64,000 nucleotides of DNA from Lachnospiraceae bacterium (GCA_910575565.1 CAJTFL010000022.1:1-64000); one strand, 5' to 3'. Numbered from the stretch's first letter, positions 49,069 through 59,011 are shown. Numbers and translations are program-made. The notes: generated from the letters alone by a model not told the origin.

Positions 49069-50823
49069 ATGGCTAAGATTATATACACCAGTAATAGAGA
49101 GTGGAATGAAACATTAAAAGAGATATACGCAAAGGCAGGGTTTAATATTTCAGGTTGCCATACAGACGGGGAAAACTATTTTTCAATTTGTAAGAAACTG
49201 AATATTGACAATTTCAACTTTTATCAACAAAATGATGATTTTGTTGCTTGCAATGGCACTGTGATCTATAAAGAAAACTTTGGGGAAGACGCTCTTAAAC
49301 TGATTTTTAAAGATATGTATTCCAAAAGTATTTCAGAAATACGAAGAGATATATTTGGAACATACGCGGTTGTTCTTAAGTTATCGGGAAAAGCCTGTAT
49401 TTTCACAGATGAATGTGGAAATTACGCCATGTATTATTATAAAGCTGGTAAGGAGTATCTTGTCTCAAATACTTATTATCATATTGAAAAATGTGTGAAT
49501 GAACCTATAGATTCCATGGCTTTGATGGAAGAAATAAGCGAATACTGTATTATTGATAATAAGTCACCATTTCGGAATATTGCACGGCTAATGGATGACG
49601 AGGTCATCGTAGTTGATTTGATCAATAATGGGATTGAAATTGAAAAAATTCCGGTGAATGTTTATAAACTTGGAAGCAGAGATTTTGATTCTGTAGTTAG
49701 TACAATTGTTGAAAGGATCAAATATTATGTCAGAATGCAGAAACTGATCCATCAGAGAAAAATTCTCTTTGTTACTGGAGGACTGGATTCCAAGTTGCTT
49801 CTTGCGGGCGATATGTCGCTTTCTTGTGATACGATTCTTGGAAATTGGCAAGGTTCCCCGATTTTAATGAATACCAAGATGGAGGATAGGTGTATTGCTG
49901 AAATAATCGCCGAGGAGTTGTCGCTGGAATTGGAAAGAATTGACGTTGAAGGGGGAGAAAGAGAGATGCTCTCGTCGGATACTTTTAACAGATTAGGTGA
50001 ATACGCTGAACTCTATGGTAATAATAGTAAATGGATTGAGATTTTCGAGTCAAAGAAATTTTGTTTTTTTGACTTTGGCTACTACGGAGAAATAGTAAAA
50101 GCGTGGGATCAGCTAGATGAAATTTATACCGAATTTATGACCATCGAAGAATACGTTGATTTTTATATGGGACGACAGAAGCATACTTATATAAACGTTA
50201 CAAAAGAGGATAACGCGGAATATAAAAAGTATATTTTAGATAAGCATGAGACATTGTGTAAAAAATATGGGTTAGATATGAGTTCGCTTTCTAAAGAGGA
50301 CTGTATGTTCCTTTATAGCCGGTACAGACACCATGCAGATGTTAAATGTTGTAATATTGCGAATTTGTATGGATATTCTGTCATTCATTATACACAAAAG
50401 GATCTTTATGACTATATAACGCAAACTCCTTATGAATATAAGGAAAAAGGAAAACTCAATATTGCGTTGACTAACGCTTTATACCCAAAACTATTAGATA
50501 TTCCTTATTTTTCTCATTGCCATTATATAAAGTATGAACGGGATCAAATGGAATTTACTGATATCAAAAATACCAGTTTTAAAGAAAAGACTAAAAGAAT
50601 AGTAGGGAATCTTATAGGAAAAAAAGCAAAAGCTAAAATTAAGAGCATTTTAAAATTACGGAATAGCGAACGGGAAATGGTTAATGAGTATGTTAAAAAA
50701 TGTAATGATCTTGACATGAAAAAATTTATGCCCTTTCAGATCGATAATATAACCTTTGGCAATATAACAGATTATCTGTCATATTGGAGTGCTCTTTGTA
50801 TGATAAGGAGTTTAAAGGATTAG
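49069..50823 (+). CDS. asparagine-synthase-like amidotransferase without N-terminal Cys
   Basis: 584 aa. Residues 1-190 look like the glutamine-amidotransferase class II (Ntn) domain (DIFGTYAVVLKLSG, CIFTDECGNYAMYY), but the N-terminal residue after Met is Ala, not the catalytic Cys, so it cannot hydrolyse glutamine. The PP-loop ATP-pyrophosphatase signature FVTGGLDSKLLLA is at about 234-246. It resembles beta-lactam-synthetase-like and capsule AsnB-type proteins. It may activate a carboxylate, for instance on a sugar acid. Sits between the candidate sialyltransferase and the flippase. AAAGGAG precedes the ATG. Confidence 0.75.
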   Translation: MAKIIYTSNREWNETLKEIYAKAGFNISGCHTDGENYFSICKKLNIDNFNFYQQNDDFVACNGTVIYKENFGEDALKLIFKDMYSKSISEIRRDIFGTYAVVLKLSGKACIFTDECGNYAMYYYKAGKEYLVSNTYYHIEKCVNEPIDSMALMEEISEYCIIDNKSPFRNIARLMDDEVIVVDLINNGIEIEKIPVNVYKLGSRDFDSVVSTIVERIKYYVRMQKLIHQRKILFVTGGLDSKLLLAGDMSLSCDTILGNWQGSPILMNTKMEDRCIAEIIAEELSLELERIDVEGGEREMLSSDTFNRLGEYAELYGNNSKWIEIFESKKFCFFDFGYYGEIVKAWDQLDEIYTEFMTIEEYVDFYMGRQKHTYINVTKEDNAEYKKYILDKHETLCKKYGLDMSSLSKEDCMFLYSRYRHHADVKCCNIANLYGYSVIHYTQKDLYDYITQTPYEYKEKGKLNIALTNALYPKLLDIPYFSHCHYIKYERDQMEFTDIKNTSFKEKTKRIVGNLIGKKAKAKIKSILKLRNSEREMVNEYVKKCNDLDMKKFMPFQIDNITFGNITDYLSYWSALCMIRSLKD

Positions 50824-50825
50824 TT

Positions 50826-52274
50826 ATGCTTAAAAGGATCAGAGATTTTCTTCAAGATGATGATTTATCTATAGCTAAGGCTGCCCTATACTATATGGTT
50901 TGTCAGATTCTTGTGAAAGGGATGTCATTTATTACGACTCCTATTTTTTCAAGAATATTGTCCAAAGAGGAGTATGGAAATGTCAGCAATTTCTTTGCGT
51001 GGCAGGCATTGTTGCTGCCGCTTGTTACTCTGGATCTAAGAGTGACGATAAATAGGTCACGATATGAAATGGCGGAAGATAATGATTCTTATTTATCCAC
51101 CATCTTGTTGACAAGCAATGTCATTACAATTTTGGCCTTGATTATTATTGAATTAAATCAGCGCTTTTTTGTAAGCTTGTTTAGTATGGATATGAAGTAT
51201 ATCCGAATACTGCTTTTGTATATTATCTTTCAGACAGCTTTTGATTATCAGCAAATTCAATATAACATTTTTCATCGATATAAGCTATATGTGTTTTACA
51301 CCATGATATCAGTGTTCACAAGTCTGGCTCTGTCAGTTGTTTTGGTCTTGCTGATGGATAATAGATTTGAAGGACGAATTTATGGAGGTGTTATACCGGC
51401 GGTAATCATTGACGCGATTATTTATTTTGGTATATTAAAACGAAGTTACAAACCAAGGCTTAAATATGTCAAATACGCAATCAATATGGCTGTGCCACTT
51501 ATCCCGTCAGCGCTTTCTTCAACTATTTTGTCTACCTCGGACAGGGCGATGATTACTGGATTTTGTGGTTCTGAGCAGACAGCGTTATATTCTATCGCGT
51601 ATTCTGTGTCATCTATAGCAGGCATTATTTGGCAAGCGTTAAATCAAGCCTGGGGGCCATGGTTATATGATCATTTGAATGAAAAAAAGTATGCTGATAT
51701 AAAGAAATTTTCCAATAAGTTTTCTTTAATCTACGGGAGTCTGGCGGTTGGAATAATACTTATATCACCTGAAATCGTATATTTTATGGGTGGGAAAGAA
51801 TATATGGAAACGGTCAATGTTATGCCGCCTGTTATATTGGCTATGGTTTTTCAGTTTTTTTATGCTTTCTACTTTGACACAGAATACTTTTATGGTGAGA
51901 CATATGTTATATCTATAGGAACAGGGATAGCGGCAATGGTAAATATCGCTTTAAATTTTGTCTTTATTCCAAGATATGGTTATATAGCCGCCGCGTATAC
52001 AACCATGATTGGCTATTTGATCATGCTGATTTATCATTTCCTGATAGTGAAATTTAAACTTAAAAAATCCTACATATACGATACAAAATACTTCATTGGT
52101 GTAATAACAGGTTTGGTGATGATTCAGCTGATGGCTATCTTTATATATCAAAGAAGACTTATTCGATATGCGATAATAATTCTTTATTCTATACTTTTGC
52201 TTTTAATTATTTGGAGATATAGAGAATCGGTAAAGAATTTTATAGAAAAATTCAAAAACAAGAAACGAGGCTGA
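50826..52274 (+). CDS. Wzx-type polysaccharide flippase
   Basis: 482 aa from ATG 50826, two bases after the previous stop (AAGGATTAG site). Twelve to fourteen membrane helices of the MOP/polysaccharide-export family: YYMVCQILVKGMSFITTPIF, SRILSKEEYG (the typical start), AINMAVPLIPSALSSTILST with DRAMI, and helices to YSILLLLIIW near the C-terminus. Flips lipid-linked repeat units to the outer face. Start upstream at 50784 has no site and would overlap the previous gene. Confidence 0.93.
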   Translation: MLKRIRDFLQDDDLSIAKAALYYMVCQILVKGMSFITTPIFSRILSKEEYGNVSNFFAWQALLLPLVTLDLRVTINRSRYEMAEDNDSYLSTILLTSNVITILALIIIELNQRFFVSLFSMDMKYIRILLLYIIFQTAFDYQQIQYNIFHRYKLYVFYTMISVFTSLALSVVLVLLMDNRFEGRIYGGVIPAVIIDAIIYFGILKRSYKPRLKYVKYAINMAVPLIPSALSSTILSTSDRAMITGFCGSEQTALYSIAYSVSSIAGIIWQALNQAWGPWLYDHLNEKKYADIKKFSNKFSLIYGSLAVGIILISPEIVYFMGGKEYMETVNVMPPVILAMVFQFFYAFYFDTEYFYGETYVISIGTGIAAMVNIALNFVFIPRYGYIAAAYTTMIGYLIMLIYHFLIVKFKLKKSYIYDTKYFIGVITGLVMIQLMAIFIYQRRLIRYAIIILYSILLLLIIWRYRESVKNFIEKFKNKKRG

Positions 52275-52276
52275 CA

Positions 52277-53485
52277 ATGTTTAATTTAGATCAATTTATA
52301 GGGGAACACGTAACAAAACGCCCGCAAAGTATGTTTTTGCAGGATATCGAAGATAATAAAGAGAAATTAACAGAGAAGATAGAGGGAAAATCACTTCTTG
52401 TCATTGGAGGAGCAGGTTCCATTGGTTCGTCTTTTATTAAAGCGCTCCTGCCGTTTAAACCTCGGACGCTTGTAGTGGTTGACTATAATGAAAACGCTCT
52501 TGCGGAGCTTACCAGGGATCTCAGATCTTCAAGGCAATTATATATCCCAGAGGATTATGTTCCTTATCCGATGGATTTCTCGTCATCAGTATTTGAAAAG
52601 ATGTTTAGAAACCGAAAAGGCTTTGATATTGTAGGAAACTTCTCCGCGCATAAGCATGTTCGTTCAGAAAAGGACGTTTATTCCGTGGAGGCGCTTATCC
52701 AAAACAATGTGTTGAGCGCGAAAAGTTTTCTTGATCTTTTGGCTGAATTTCCACCGGAAGAATATTTTTGCGTTTCCACAGATAAAGCCGCTAATCCAGT
52801 AAATATTATGGGAGCCAGCAAAAGAATCATGGAGGATGTGATTTTCGCGTACTCTGACAAATTTTCTGTAAAGACAGCCAGATTTGCGAATGTGGCTTTT
52901 TCAAACGGGTCTCTGCCAGCCGGTTTTTTGGCCAGGCTTCAGAGATTTCAGCCTTTGTCAGCGCCCTTAGATGTGAGGAGATATTTTGTCTCTCCAGAAG
53001 AGAGTGGGCAAATCTGTATGCTTTCTTGTATGCTTGGAAATAATAGGGAGATATTTTTTCCGAAGCTTGAAGAGGCGCAGATGATGACATTCGATAAAAT
53101 CGCGACCGCATTGCTCTATGAGCATGGTTATGAGGTTTTAAAGTGCCCAACTGATCAGGAAGCGATTGATAAGGCAGAGGAATTGAAAAACGGCAGTAAA
53201 TTTTATCCAGTCCATTTTCATAGAAGCAATACATCTGGAGAAAAGGCTTTTGAGGAGTTTTATACAGACGAGGAAATCGTCGATTTAAAACGATTAAAAG
53301 CCCTTGGGGTTGTGACGGAAAAACAAATTCCAGATAAGAACAGAATCAGCAACCTTTTTGAGGAATTGAATGTCGCCTTTGATAAAGATGGGACAACAAA
53401 AGAGGAGATTGTAACCATTATAAAAAAGTACTTACCCAATTTTGAGCACATTGAGACAGGTAAGTCCCTTGATAACAAGATGTAA
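52277..53485 (+). CDS. legB: NDP-GlcNAc 4,6-dehydratase, LegB type
   Basis: 402 aa. N-terminal SDR Rossmann fold with GGAGSIGSSFIKALL (about residue 43), the VVDYNENALAEL strand end, and the catalytic STDKAANPVNIMGASKR (167-183). Met178 replaces the usual catalytic Tyr and Lys182 is kept; the same S-M-K triad is known in WbpM/PglF-type dehydratases. First step of the legionaminic branch: makes the 4-keto-6-deoxy sugar. Next gene legC is 17 bases away. UDP-versus-GDP substrate inferred from ptmE downstream. Confidence 0.87.
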   Translation: MFNLDQFIGEHVTKRPQSMFLQDIEDNKEKLTEKIEGKSLLVIGGAGSIGSSFIKALLPFKPRTLVVVDYNENALAELTRDLRSSRQLYIPEDYVPYPMDFSSSVFEKMFRNRKGFDIVGNFSAHKHVRSEKDVYSVEALIQNNVLSAKSFLDLLAEFPPEEYFCVSTDKAANPVNIMGASKRIMEDVIFAYSDKFSVKTARFANVAFSNGSLPAGFLARLQRFQPLSAPLDVRRYFVSPEESGQICMLSCMLGNNREIFFPKLEEAQMMTFDKIATALLYEHGYEVLKCPTDQEAIDKAEELKNGSKFYPVHFHRSNTSGEKAFEEFYTDEEIVDLKRLKALGVVTEKQIPDKNRISNLFEELNVAFDKDGTTKEEIVTIIKKYLPNFEHIETGKSLDNKM

Positions 53486-53502
53486 GATGAGGTACAAATA
53501 AG

Positions 53503-54678
53503 ATGAGTAGGTTTATTCCATTATCAATTCCTAATTTTGAGGGGAATGAAAAGAAATACGTTGATGACGCTCTTGAGCAAGGCTGGGTTTCTACTGGTGG
53601 GGCATACATAACGAAATTTGAAGAGCGGATGGCGGAATTTTTACACACCGATCATGTAGCTGCCTGCCAAAGTGGAACTTCCGCGCTCCATCTTTCCTTA
53701 GTGGAGGCAGGGGTGAGACCTGGAGATGTGGTTCTTGTACCTCCGCTTACTTTTATCGCGGCGGTTAATCCTGTAAAGTATCAGTTCGCGACTCCTGTTT
53801 TTATCGATTGTGATGATAGTTTTTGTATGGATCCAAATAAACTTAGGCGATTCTGCGAGGAGGAGTGCAAGTTAAAAAAAGATACCCTTTTTTATAGAGG
53901 CCAAACGGTAAGAGCAGTTGTGGTTGTTCATGTCTTTGGAAATATGGTGGATATGGTTTCTGTTATGGAGGTGGCGGGTAAGTACCATCTTAAAGTTATA
54001 GAAGACGCGACAGAAGCCCTTGGAACACATTATACGGAGGGTATGTACGCTGGAAAATACGCTGGAACAATTGGGGACTTTGGAGCGTTCTCATTTAATG
54101 GAAATAAAATTATCACCACTGGGGGCGGAGGAGCTGTAACGGCTAATAAGGGTAAAGCTGTGGATCATATTCGCTATCTTTCCACTCAGGCGAAGGATGA
54201 CCCTCATGATTATATTCATAACGAGATTGGCTATAACTACAGAATGACGAATTTCCAGGCGGCTCTTGGCGTAGCGCAGATGGAAGAACTTCCAGAGTTT
54301 ATTAGAAGGAAAAACTCCAATTATGACCTTTATATGAAATTATTTGAAGGCTTTGAAATGGGGAAATTAGTCAGTTTTCGGGAAGGAACTGCATCCAACA
54401 AATGGTTTTACTCCCTTGAAATCAACAAGGATAAGATAAAGGCATCCATGAGGGAGATCATCGACGCTCTTGAAAAGAGGGGAGTGCAGACCAGAGCTAT
54501 TTGGGGGCTTATTAATGAGCAAATTCCTTATCGAGGAGAGATTGCTTATAAATTGGAGAAGGCTCCATACTACGCCGCGAGAATTCTCAACTTCCCCAGC
54601 ACTACACAGATTACGGAAGATGAAATCAAGTATGTAGCGGAGCAGATAAAAGAAGCATTAAGAACTTTTGCAATTTGA
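53503..54678 (+). CDS. legC: sugar aminotransferase, LegC type (DegT/DnrJ/EryC1)
   Basis: 391 aa. PLP fold type I: the SIPNFEGNEKKYVDDALEQG start, CQSGTSALHLSL, DATEALGTHY (the conserved Asp region) and the lysine in FNGNKIITTGGGG (Lys202) forming the Schiff base. Transfers an amino group from glutamate to the 4-keto carbon made by LegB. DegT-family members in nonulosonate loci have this role. Acts in the cytoplasm as a dimer. GAGGTACAAATAAG precedes ATG. Confidence 0.9.
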   Translation: MSRFIPLSIPNFEGNEKKYVDDALEQGWVSTGGAYITKFEERMAEFLHTDHVAACQSGTSALHLSLVEAGVRPGDVVLVPPLTFIAAVNPVKYQFATPVFIDCDDSFCMDPNKLRRFCEEECKLKKDTLFYRGQTVRAVVVVHVFGNMVDMVSVMEVAGKYHLKVIEDATEALGTHYTEGMYAGKYAGTIGDFGAFSFNGNKIITTGGGGAVTANKGKAVDHIRYLSTQAKDDPHDYIHNEIGYNYRMTNFQAALGVAQMEELPEFIRRKNSNYDLYMKLFEGFEMGKLVSFREGTASNKWFYSLEINKDKIKASMREIIDALEKRGVQTRAIWGLINEQIPYRGEIAYKLEKAPYYAARILNFPSTTQITEDEIKYVAEQIKEALRTFAI

Positions 54679-54696
54679 ACTGTCGGAGAAATGTAA

Positions 54697-55734
54697 ATGA
54701 ACTATTCAGATTACTTTGTCGAACCCGACCTTACGGTGAGAGACGCGCTTAAGGCTATAGATAAGACAAACGCACATATTGTTTTTATAATGAAAGAGAA
54801 AAAAGTATTGGCGTCCCTTACGGATGGCGATATAAGAAGATTTCTTCTGGCCGGAGGTAAGATTGAGAATCCCGCTATGGAAGCGGGACATAAGTCTCCA
54901 TTGACAGCCCGCAGTGAAGCGGAAGCGGCTTCTCTTTATCATCAAAAAAACTATGTGGCTATTCCTATTTTAAATAGTAATGACGAGCTTGTGGATATCT
55001 ATGTAGGGAAATGCCCCCGTGAGGAAAAGGCCGTAGATTTGGAAATCCCAGTGGTCATAAATGCCGGAGGGAAGGGAGCACGGCTTGAGCCATATACGAA
55101 AATTCTTCCAAAGCCATTAATACCAGTAGGAGAATTGCCAATTATTGAGCACATTATGCAGCGGTTCATGGAATACGGCTGTGAGCGATTCAGCGTGATT
55201 GTGAACTATAAAAAGGAGCTGATAAAAGCGTATTTCGCGGATAGCGAGCGGAAGTATGATATCACTTGGTACAATGAGGAGCTGCCATTAGGAACCGGTG
55301 GCGGTTTATGCTACCTGAAGGGGAGAATAGAAACAACGTTTTTTTTTACAAATTGTGACAACCTATTGCTTTCCAATTATGAAAGTATGCTTCGATTTCA
55401 TCGGGAAAACCAAAATATAATTACCATGATATGCGCGTATAAAAATATCAAGATTCCATATGGCGTGATTGATATGGGAGCTAATGGCTCGATTGAATCC
55501 ATGAGGGAAAAACCAGAGCTTTCCTTCTTGACAAACACGGGAATCTATATTGTTGAGCCAGAGGTGCTTGATGATATCGAGGATAATATTTCTGTTGGGT
55601 TTCCGGATATTATAGAAAAAGAAAGGGGCAAGGGGAAGAAGGTCGCGATTTATCCAGTAAGTGAGAATGATTGGTTGGATATGGGACAATTGTCTGAATT
55701 GGAAAAGATGCGAAAAAGACTATATGAGGAATGA
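54697..55734 (+). CDS. ptmE: CBS plus nucleotidyltransferase, PtmE type
   Basis: 345 aa. Residues 1-115 are a pair of CBS domains (ALKAIDKTNAHIVFIMKEKK, SLTDGDIRRFLL), then NTP_transferase: VVINAGGKGARLEPYTKILP (about 117-136), IVNYKKELIK and NCDNLLL (the metal-binding Asp). In Campylobacter PtmE activates glucosamine-1-phosphate with GTP to start GDP-based legionaminic synthesis, and has the same CBS-transferase fusion. CBS domains may bind nucleotides and set activity. It overlaps the next gene by four bases if that gene starts at 55731. Confidence 0.85.
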   Translation: MNYSDYFVEPDLTVRDALKAIDKTNAHIVFIMKEKKVLASLTDGDIRRFLLAGGKIENPAMEAGHKSPLTARSEAEAASLYHQKNYVAIPILNSNDELVDIYVGKCPREEKAVDLEIPVVINAGGKGARLEPYTKILPKPLIPVGELPIIEHIMQRFMEYGCERFSVIVNYKKELIKAYFADSERKYDITWYNEELPLGTGGGLCYLKGRIETTFFFTNCDNLLLSNYESMLRFHRENQNIITMICAYKNIKIPYGVIDMGANGSIESMREKPELSFLTNTGIYIVEPEVLDDIEDNISVGFPDIIEKERGKGKKVAIYPVSENDWLDMGQLSELEKMRKRLYEE

Positions 55735-56828
55735 TAATATGCTGTAACACGATTGAGAAAATTGGAGGTGGAATCATTTTAACCATATATAAACAAGGAG
55801 ATAAGGAAGAGTGGAATGCTTGCGTTAAGTCATTTGTAAATTGGGATATATACTATCTTTATGAATACGCGTATTCGTTTATGCTTCACGGTGACGGTGA
55901 TATTTATCTCATATATTTTGAGAATTTTAATGATAGATTCTGTTATGTGGTAATGAAAAATGATATTGCTGATTTTGGCTGTTTCTCATCTATTCTTGAT
56001 AAAAGGCAATATTATGATTGGGAGACTCCATATGGTTATGGCGGACCGCTTTGCGACCATCCTATTTCGGTAGAGTCGGAGCAGTTGTTTAAAAGTGAAA
56101 TTGGACAATATTGCCGAAAACACAATATTATATCTCAATTTATACGCTTTCACCCATTGTTAAAAAATTATGAGGTACTGCCAGAAGTAATAGAGACCCG
56201 ATACCTACGGGATACCATTTTTATTGATACTTCAGCCATCGATTTGATTATGAAGAATATGGACAGTAAAAATCGTAATATGGTGAGAAAAGCTCAAAAA
56301 AGCAATGTGGAAATTGTTAAGGCGAGTATATCTGAGTTCCAAGATTTTCTTTCTATGTATAATGAAACGATGGAAAGAAATGGTGCGGGGGACTATTATA
56401 TTTTTAAAAGGGATTATTTTGAATTTTTGAGCAGAATGGAGGATAACGTTTTTATTTTCTACGCAATGCGTGAGGGAAGGCCGATAAGTGGTTCTATTAT
56501 GTTTTATAATGATAAGTATTTACATTATCATTTATCAGGATCTTTCGCGCAATATAGGAGATACTCTCCGGGCAATTTACTTTTATATGATGCGGCTTGC
56601 TGGGCTAGTCAAAAAGGAATCAAACAATTTCATCTTGGCGGAGGGATGGCTCCAGATGACAAGCTTTTTGGATTTAAGAAGCAGTTTAATAAAAATGGAA
56701 GAGTTCCGTTTGTTGTTGGAAGGACAATTTTCAGTAAAGCTGGTTATGATGAATTGTTAAAACGCAGAAAAGAAACGGATCCTTTGTTTGATCCTGAGAA
56801 TAGTTATATGATTCAGTACCGGAGGTGA
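55731..56828 (+). CDS. GNAT/FemAB-like acyltransferase, candidate LegH
   Basis: 365 codons as read from ATG 55731, which overlaps the ptmE stop (ATGA). A strong GGAGGTG (55764-55770) lies before ATT 55776, and homology probably starts there (LTIYKQGDKEEW), so an AUU or similar start is possible. The fold is like the FemAB/BioF2 acyltransferases: NRNMVRKAQKSNVEIVKA, FIFYAMREGRPISGSIMFY, YSPGNLLLYDAACWASQKG, FHLGGG. Within the leg pathway an N-acetyltransferase is needed to acylate the 4-amino group, and this is the only acyltransferase. The assignment as LegH is by position. Confidence 0.65.
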   Translation: MIICCNTIEKIGGGIILTIYKQGDKEEWNACVKSFVNWDIYYLYEYAYSFMLHGDGDIYLIYFENFNDRFCYVVMKNDIADFGCFSSILDKRQYYDWETPYGYGGPLCDHPISVESEQLFKSEIGQYCRKHNIISQFIRFHPLLKNYEVLPEVIETRYLRDTIFIDTSAIDLIMKNMDSKNRNMVRKAQKSNVEIVKASISEFQDFLSMYNETMERNGAGDYYIFKRDYFEFLSRMEDNVFIFYAMREGRPISGSIMFYNDKYLHYHLSGSFAQYRRYSPGNLLLYDAACWASQKGIKQFHLGGGMAPDDKLFGFKKQFNKNGRVPFVVGRTIFSKAGYDELLKRRKETDPLFDPENSYMIQYRR

Positions 56829-56834
56829 TGGGCG

Positions 56835-57830
56835 ATGGAGGTATATGTAATCGCGGAGGCAGGAGTTAACCACAATGGCGATGTAAATATCGCAAAAAAA
56901 CTTTGCCTTGCCGCAAAAGAAGCGGGAGCGAATGCGATAAAATTCCAAACGTGGGTTACGGAGAAAATCATAACTAAAAATGTAAAACAGGCAAGCTACC
57001 AGATGAAAAACACGAGGAATGAGAATTCTCAGTTTGCTATGTTAAAGCCTTTAGAGCTTTCTTATAATGAGTTTCGGGAGGTGAAGGCTTACTGCGATAA
57101 TATTGATATCCAGTTTGTGTCAACAGCCGATGAGAAAGATAGCCTCGATTTTTTAATAGAAATAGGTATTCCTTTTATTAAGGTTGGTTCTGGAGATATT
57201 GGAAATATTTCATATTTAAGATATATAGGGACAAAACATATGCCCGTTATATTAAGTACGGGGATGAGCAGCCTTGCTGATGTAGAGTTTTCTGTAAGAG
57301 CCCTTAGGGATGGAGGAGCAGCAGACATTGTGCTTCTTCATTGTACTACCAACTATCCATGCCCCTATGACAGCGTTAATCTTTACGCGATGGACACGTT
57401 AAGGAATGCTTTCGGCCTGCCGGTTGGATACTCTGATCACACCATTGGTATTGAGGTATCGATCGCGGCAGTAGCCAGAGGAGCGCAGGTGATCGAGAAG
57501 CATTTTACTTTAGATAGAAGCATGGAAGGGCCGGATCACCTTGCCAGCACGGAACCAAAAGAGTTTAAAAAGATGGTTGAGGCGATTCGCAATGTGGAAA
57601 AAGCTTTTGGAACCGGAATTAAGGAACCGACAATCGGGGAGAGGGAAATATCAAAGGTTGTTTTGAAACGTATTGTTGCGAGAAAGCCTATTTCAGCAGG
57701 AATGATGATCAAAGAGGATGATATCTGCGTTAAACGAAATAACACGGGGCTTCCGGCGAGTGCGTGGGATATTGTTGTCGGAACCAAGGCAAGGAAAAAT
57801 TTTGCGGCAGACGAGGGTATAGAGATTTGA
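56835..57830 (+). CDS. legI: N,N'-diacetyllegionaminate synthase (NeuB family)
   Basis: 331 aa from ATG 56835 (GGAGGTG eight bases upstream, overlapping the previous stop). TIM-barrel NeuB domain: VIAEAGVNHNGDVNIAKKL, IKFQTW, PFIKVGSGDIGN, VILSTGMSSLADVE, VGYSDHTIGIEVSIAA, EKHFTLDRSMEGPDH. C-terminal SAF antifreeze-like domain (SAGMMIKEDDICVKRNNTGL). Condenses the 6-deoxy-diacetamido-mannose sugar with phosphoenolpyruvate. LegI rather than sialic NeuB is inferred from the complete leg gene set. Overlaps legG by one base. Confidence 0.93.
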   Translation: MEVYVIAEAGVNHNGDVNIAKKLCLAAKEAGANAIKFQTWVTEKIITKNVKQASYQMKNTRNENSQFAMLKPLELSYNEFREVKAYCDNIDIQFVSTADEKDSLDFLIEIGIPFIKVGSGDIGNISYLRYIGTKHMPVILSTGMSSLADVEFSVRALRDGGAADIVLLHCTTNYPCPYDSVNLYAMDTLRNAFGLPVGYSDHTIGIEVSIAAVARGAQVIEKHFTLDRSMEGPDHLASTEPKEFKKMVEAIRNVEKAFGTGIKEPTIGEREISKVVLKRIVARKPISAGMMIKEDDICVKRNNTGLPASAWDIVVGTKARKNFAADEGIEI

Positions 57831-59011
57831 TGAGTGAGACAAAAAAATGTCAGATTTGTGTGATTACCGGAACCAGGGCGGAATATGGTCTGCTGAGAGA
57901 ATTGCTTTTTAAACTGCGTAAAGATCGGAGGATAGATTTAGGATTTGTAGTAACAGGAAGTCACCTGAGCGATACTTTTGGCAAAACAGAGGACGAAATT
58001 ATAGGGGATGGCTTTAAGGATTATATAAAGGTTCCCATTCCAATGGATGATGATAGTAAAGAAGGCATGGCTTACTCAGCCGGTGTCGCGTTACAGAAGT
58101 TTGCAGAGCTTTTTAAAAATTACAAACCGGATTTATTGATTGTGCTGGGAGATAGGTTTGAAATTTTTGCTGCGGTTTCAGCGGCTCATCTTATCGGAAT
58201 TTCAGTGGCTCATATTTCAGGAGGAGATGTAACAGAAGGCGCGGTGGATGACGCGATTCGTCATTGCCTGACAAAAATGAGCTATCTTCATTTCCCTGGA
58301 TGCGAACAGTCAGCGAAGCGAATAATTCAAATGGGAGAACAACCGGATCGGGTATTTAATGTTGGTGAGCTTGGGGTTGAAAACTGTTTGAATATGAAAA
58401 TTCTGTCCCGAAAGGAACTATCTAAGAGTATTGGATTTGATAAAGTGCTTGATAATTATTGTGTAGTTACCTTTCATCCGGTGACGATGGAGGCGGATAC
58501 GGCTGAGAGTCAAGTGTATGAATTGATTGGGGCGATGGATGCTCAACAGAGTATGTCTTATATTATTACAATGGCAAATGCGGATGCCGGTGGACGAGCC
58601 ATAAACGACATCTGGATTAAAGAAGGGAAAAAGCGTTCCAATTGGCTTATTGCCACATCATTGGGAGTGTTAAGGTATTTATCTGCGGTAAAGTATGCCA
58701 GGCTTGTAATCGGAAATTCCTCCAGTGGAGTTATTGAAGCGCCTTCTATGGGAACTCCAACCATCAATATCGGCGATCGCCAAAAAGGAAGAGTGATGGC
58801 AGAAAGCGTAATATGCTGTGAACCAGATAAGTCGTGTATTGCAGACGCGATGAAGAAAGCTTTGACATACGATTTTCAGGAAAAGGCGAAGCATATTAAA
58901 TCACCGTTTGGAAATGGTACTACATCAAAATTGATTGTTGATATAATCATTGACTATCTGAAAAATAAGAGCCAAACAAATGAAAAGCGTTTTTATGATA
59001 TAAATTATTGA
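57830..59011 (+). CDS. legG: NDP-sugar hydrolysing 2-epimerase, LegG type
   Basis: 393 aa from ATG 57830 (within TGATG; an upstream ATG at 57764 would overlap legI without need). GT-B-like epimerase fold of the NeuC family: VITGTRAEYGLLRELLFKL, DLLIVLGDRFEIFAAVSAAH, HISGGDVTEGAVDDAIRH, ARLVIGNSSSGVIEAPSMGT. Removes the nucleotide and epimerises C2 to give the mannose-configured sugar used by LegI. The NeuC/LegG distinction follows the neighbours. Confidence 0.92.
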   Translation: MSETKKCQICVITGTRAEYGLLRELLFKLRKDRRIDLGFVVTGSHLSDTFGKTEDEIIGDGFKDYIKVPIPMDDDSKEGMAYSAGVALQKFAELFKNYKPDLLIVLGDRFEIFAAVSAAHLIGISVAHISGGDVTEGAVDDAIRHCLTKMSYLHFPGCEQSAKRIIQMGEQPDRVFNVGELGVENCLNMKILSRKELSKSIGFDKVLDNYCVVTFHPVTMEADTAESQVYELIGAMDAQQSMSYIITMANADAGGRAINDIWIKEGKKRSNWLIATSLGVLRYLSAVKYARLVIGNSSSGVIEAPSMGTPTINIGDRQKGRVMAESVICCEPDKSCIADAMKKALTYDFQEKAKHIKSPFGNGTTSKLIVDIIIDYLKNKSQTNEKRFYDINY

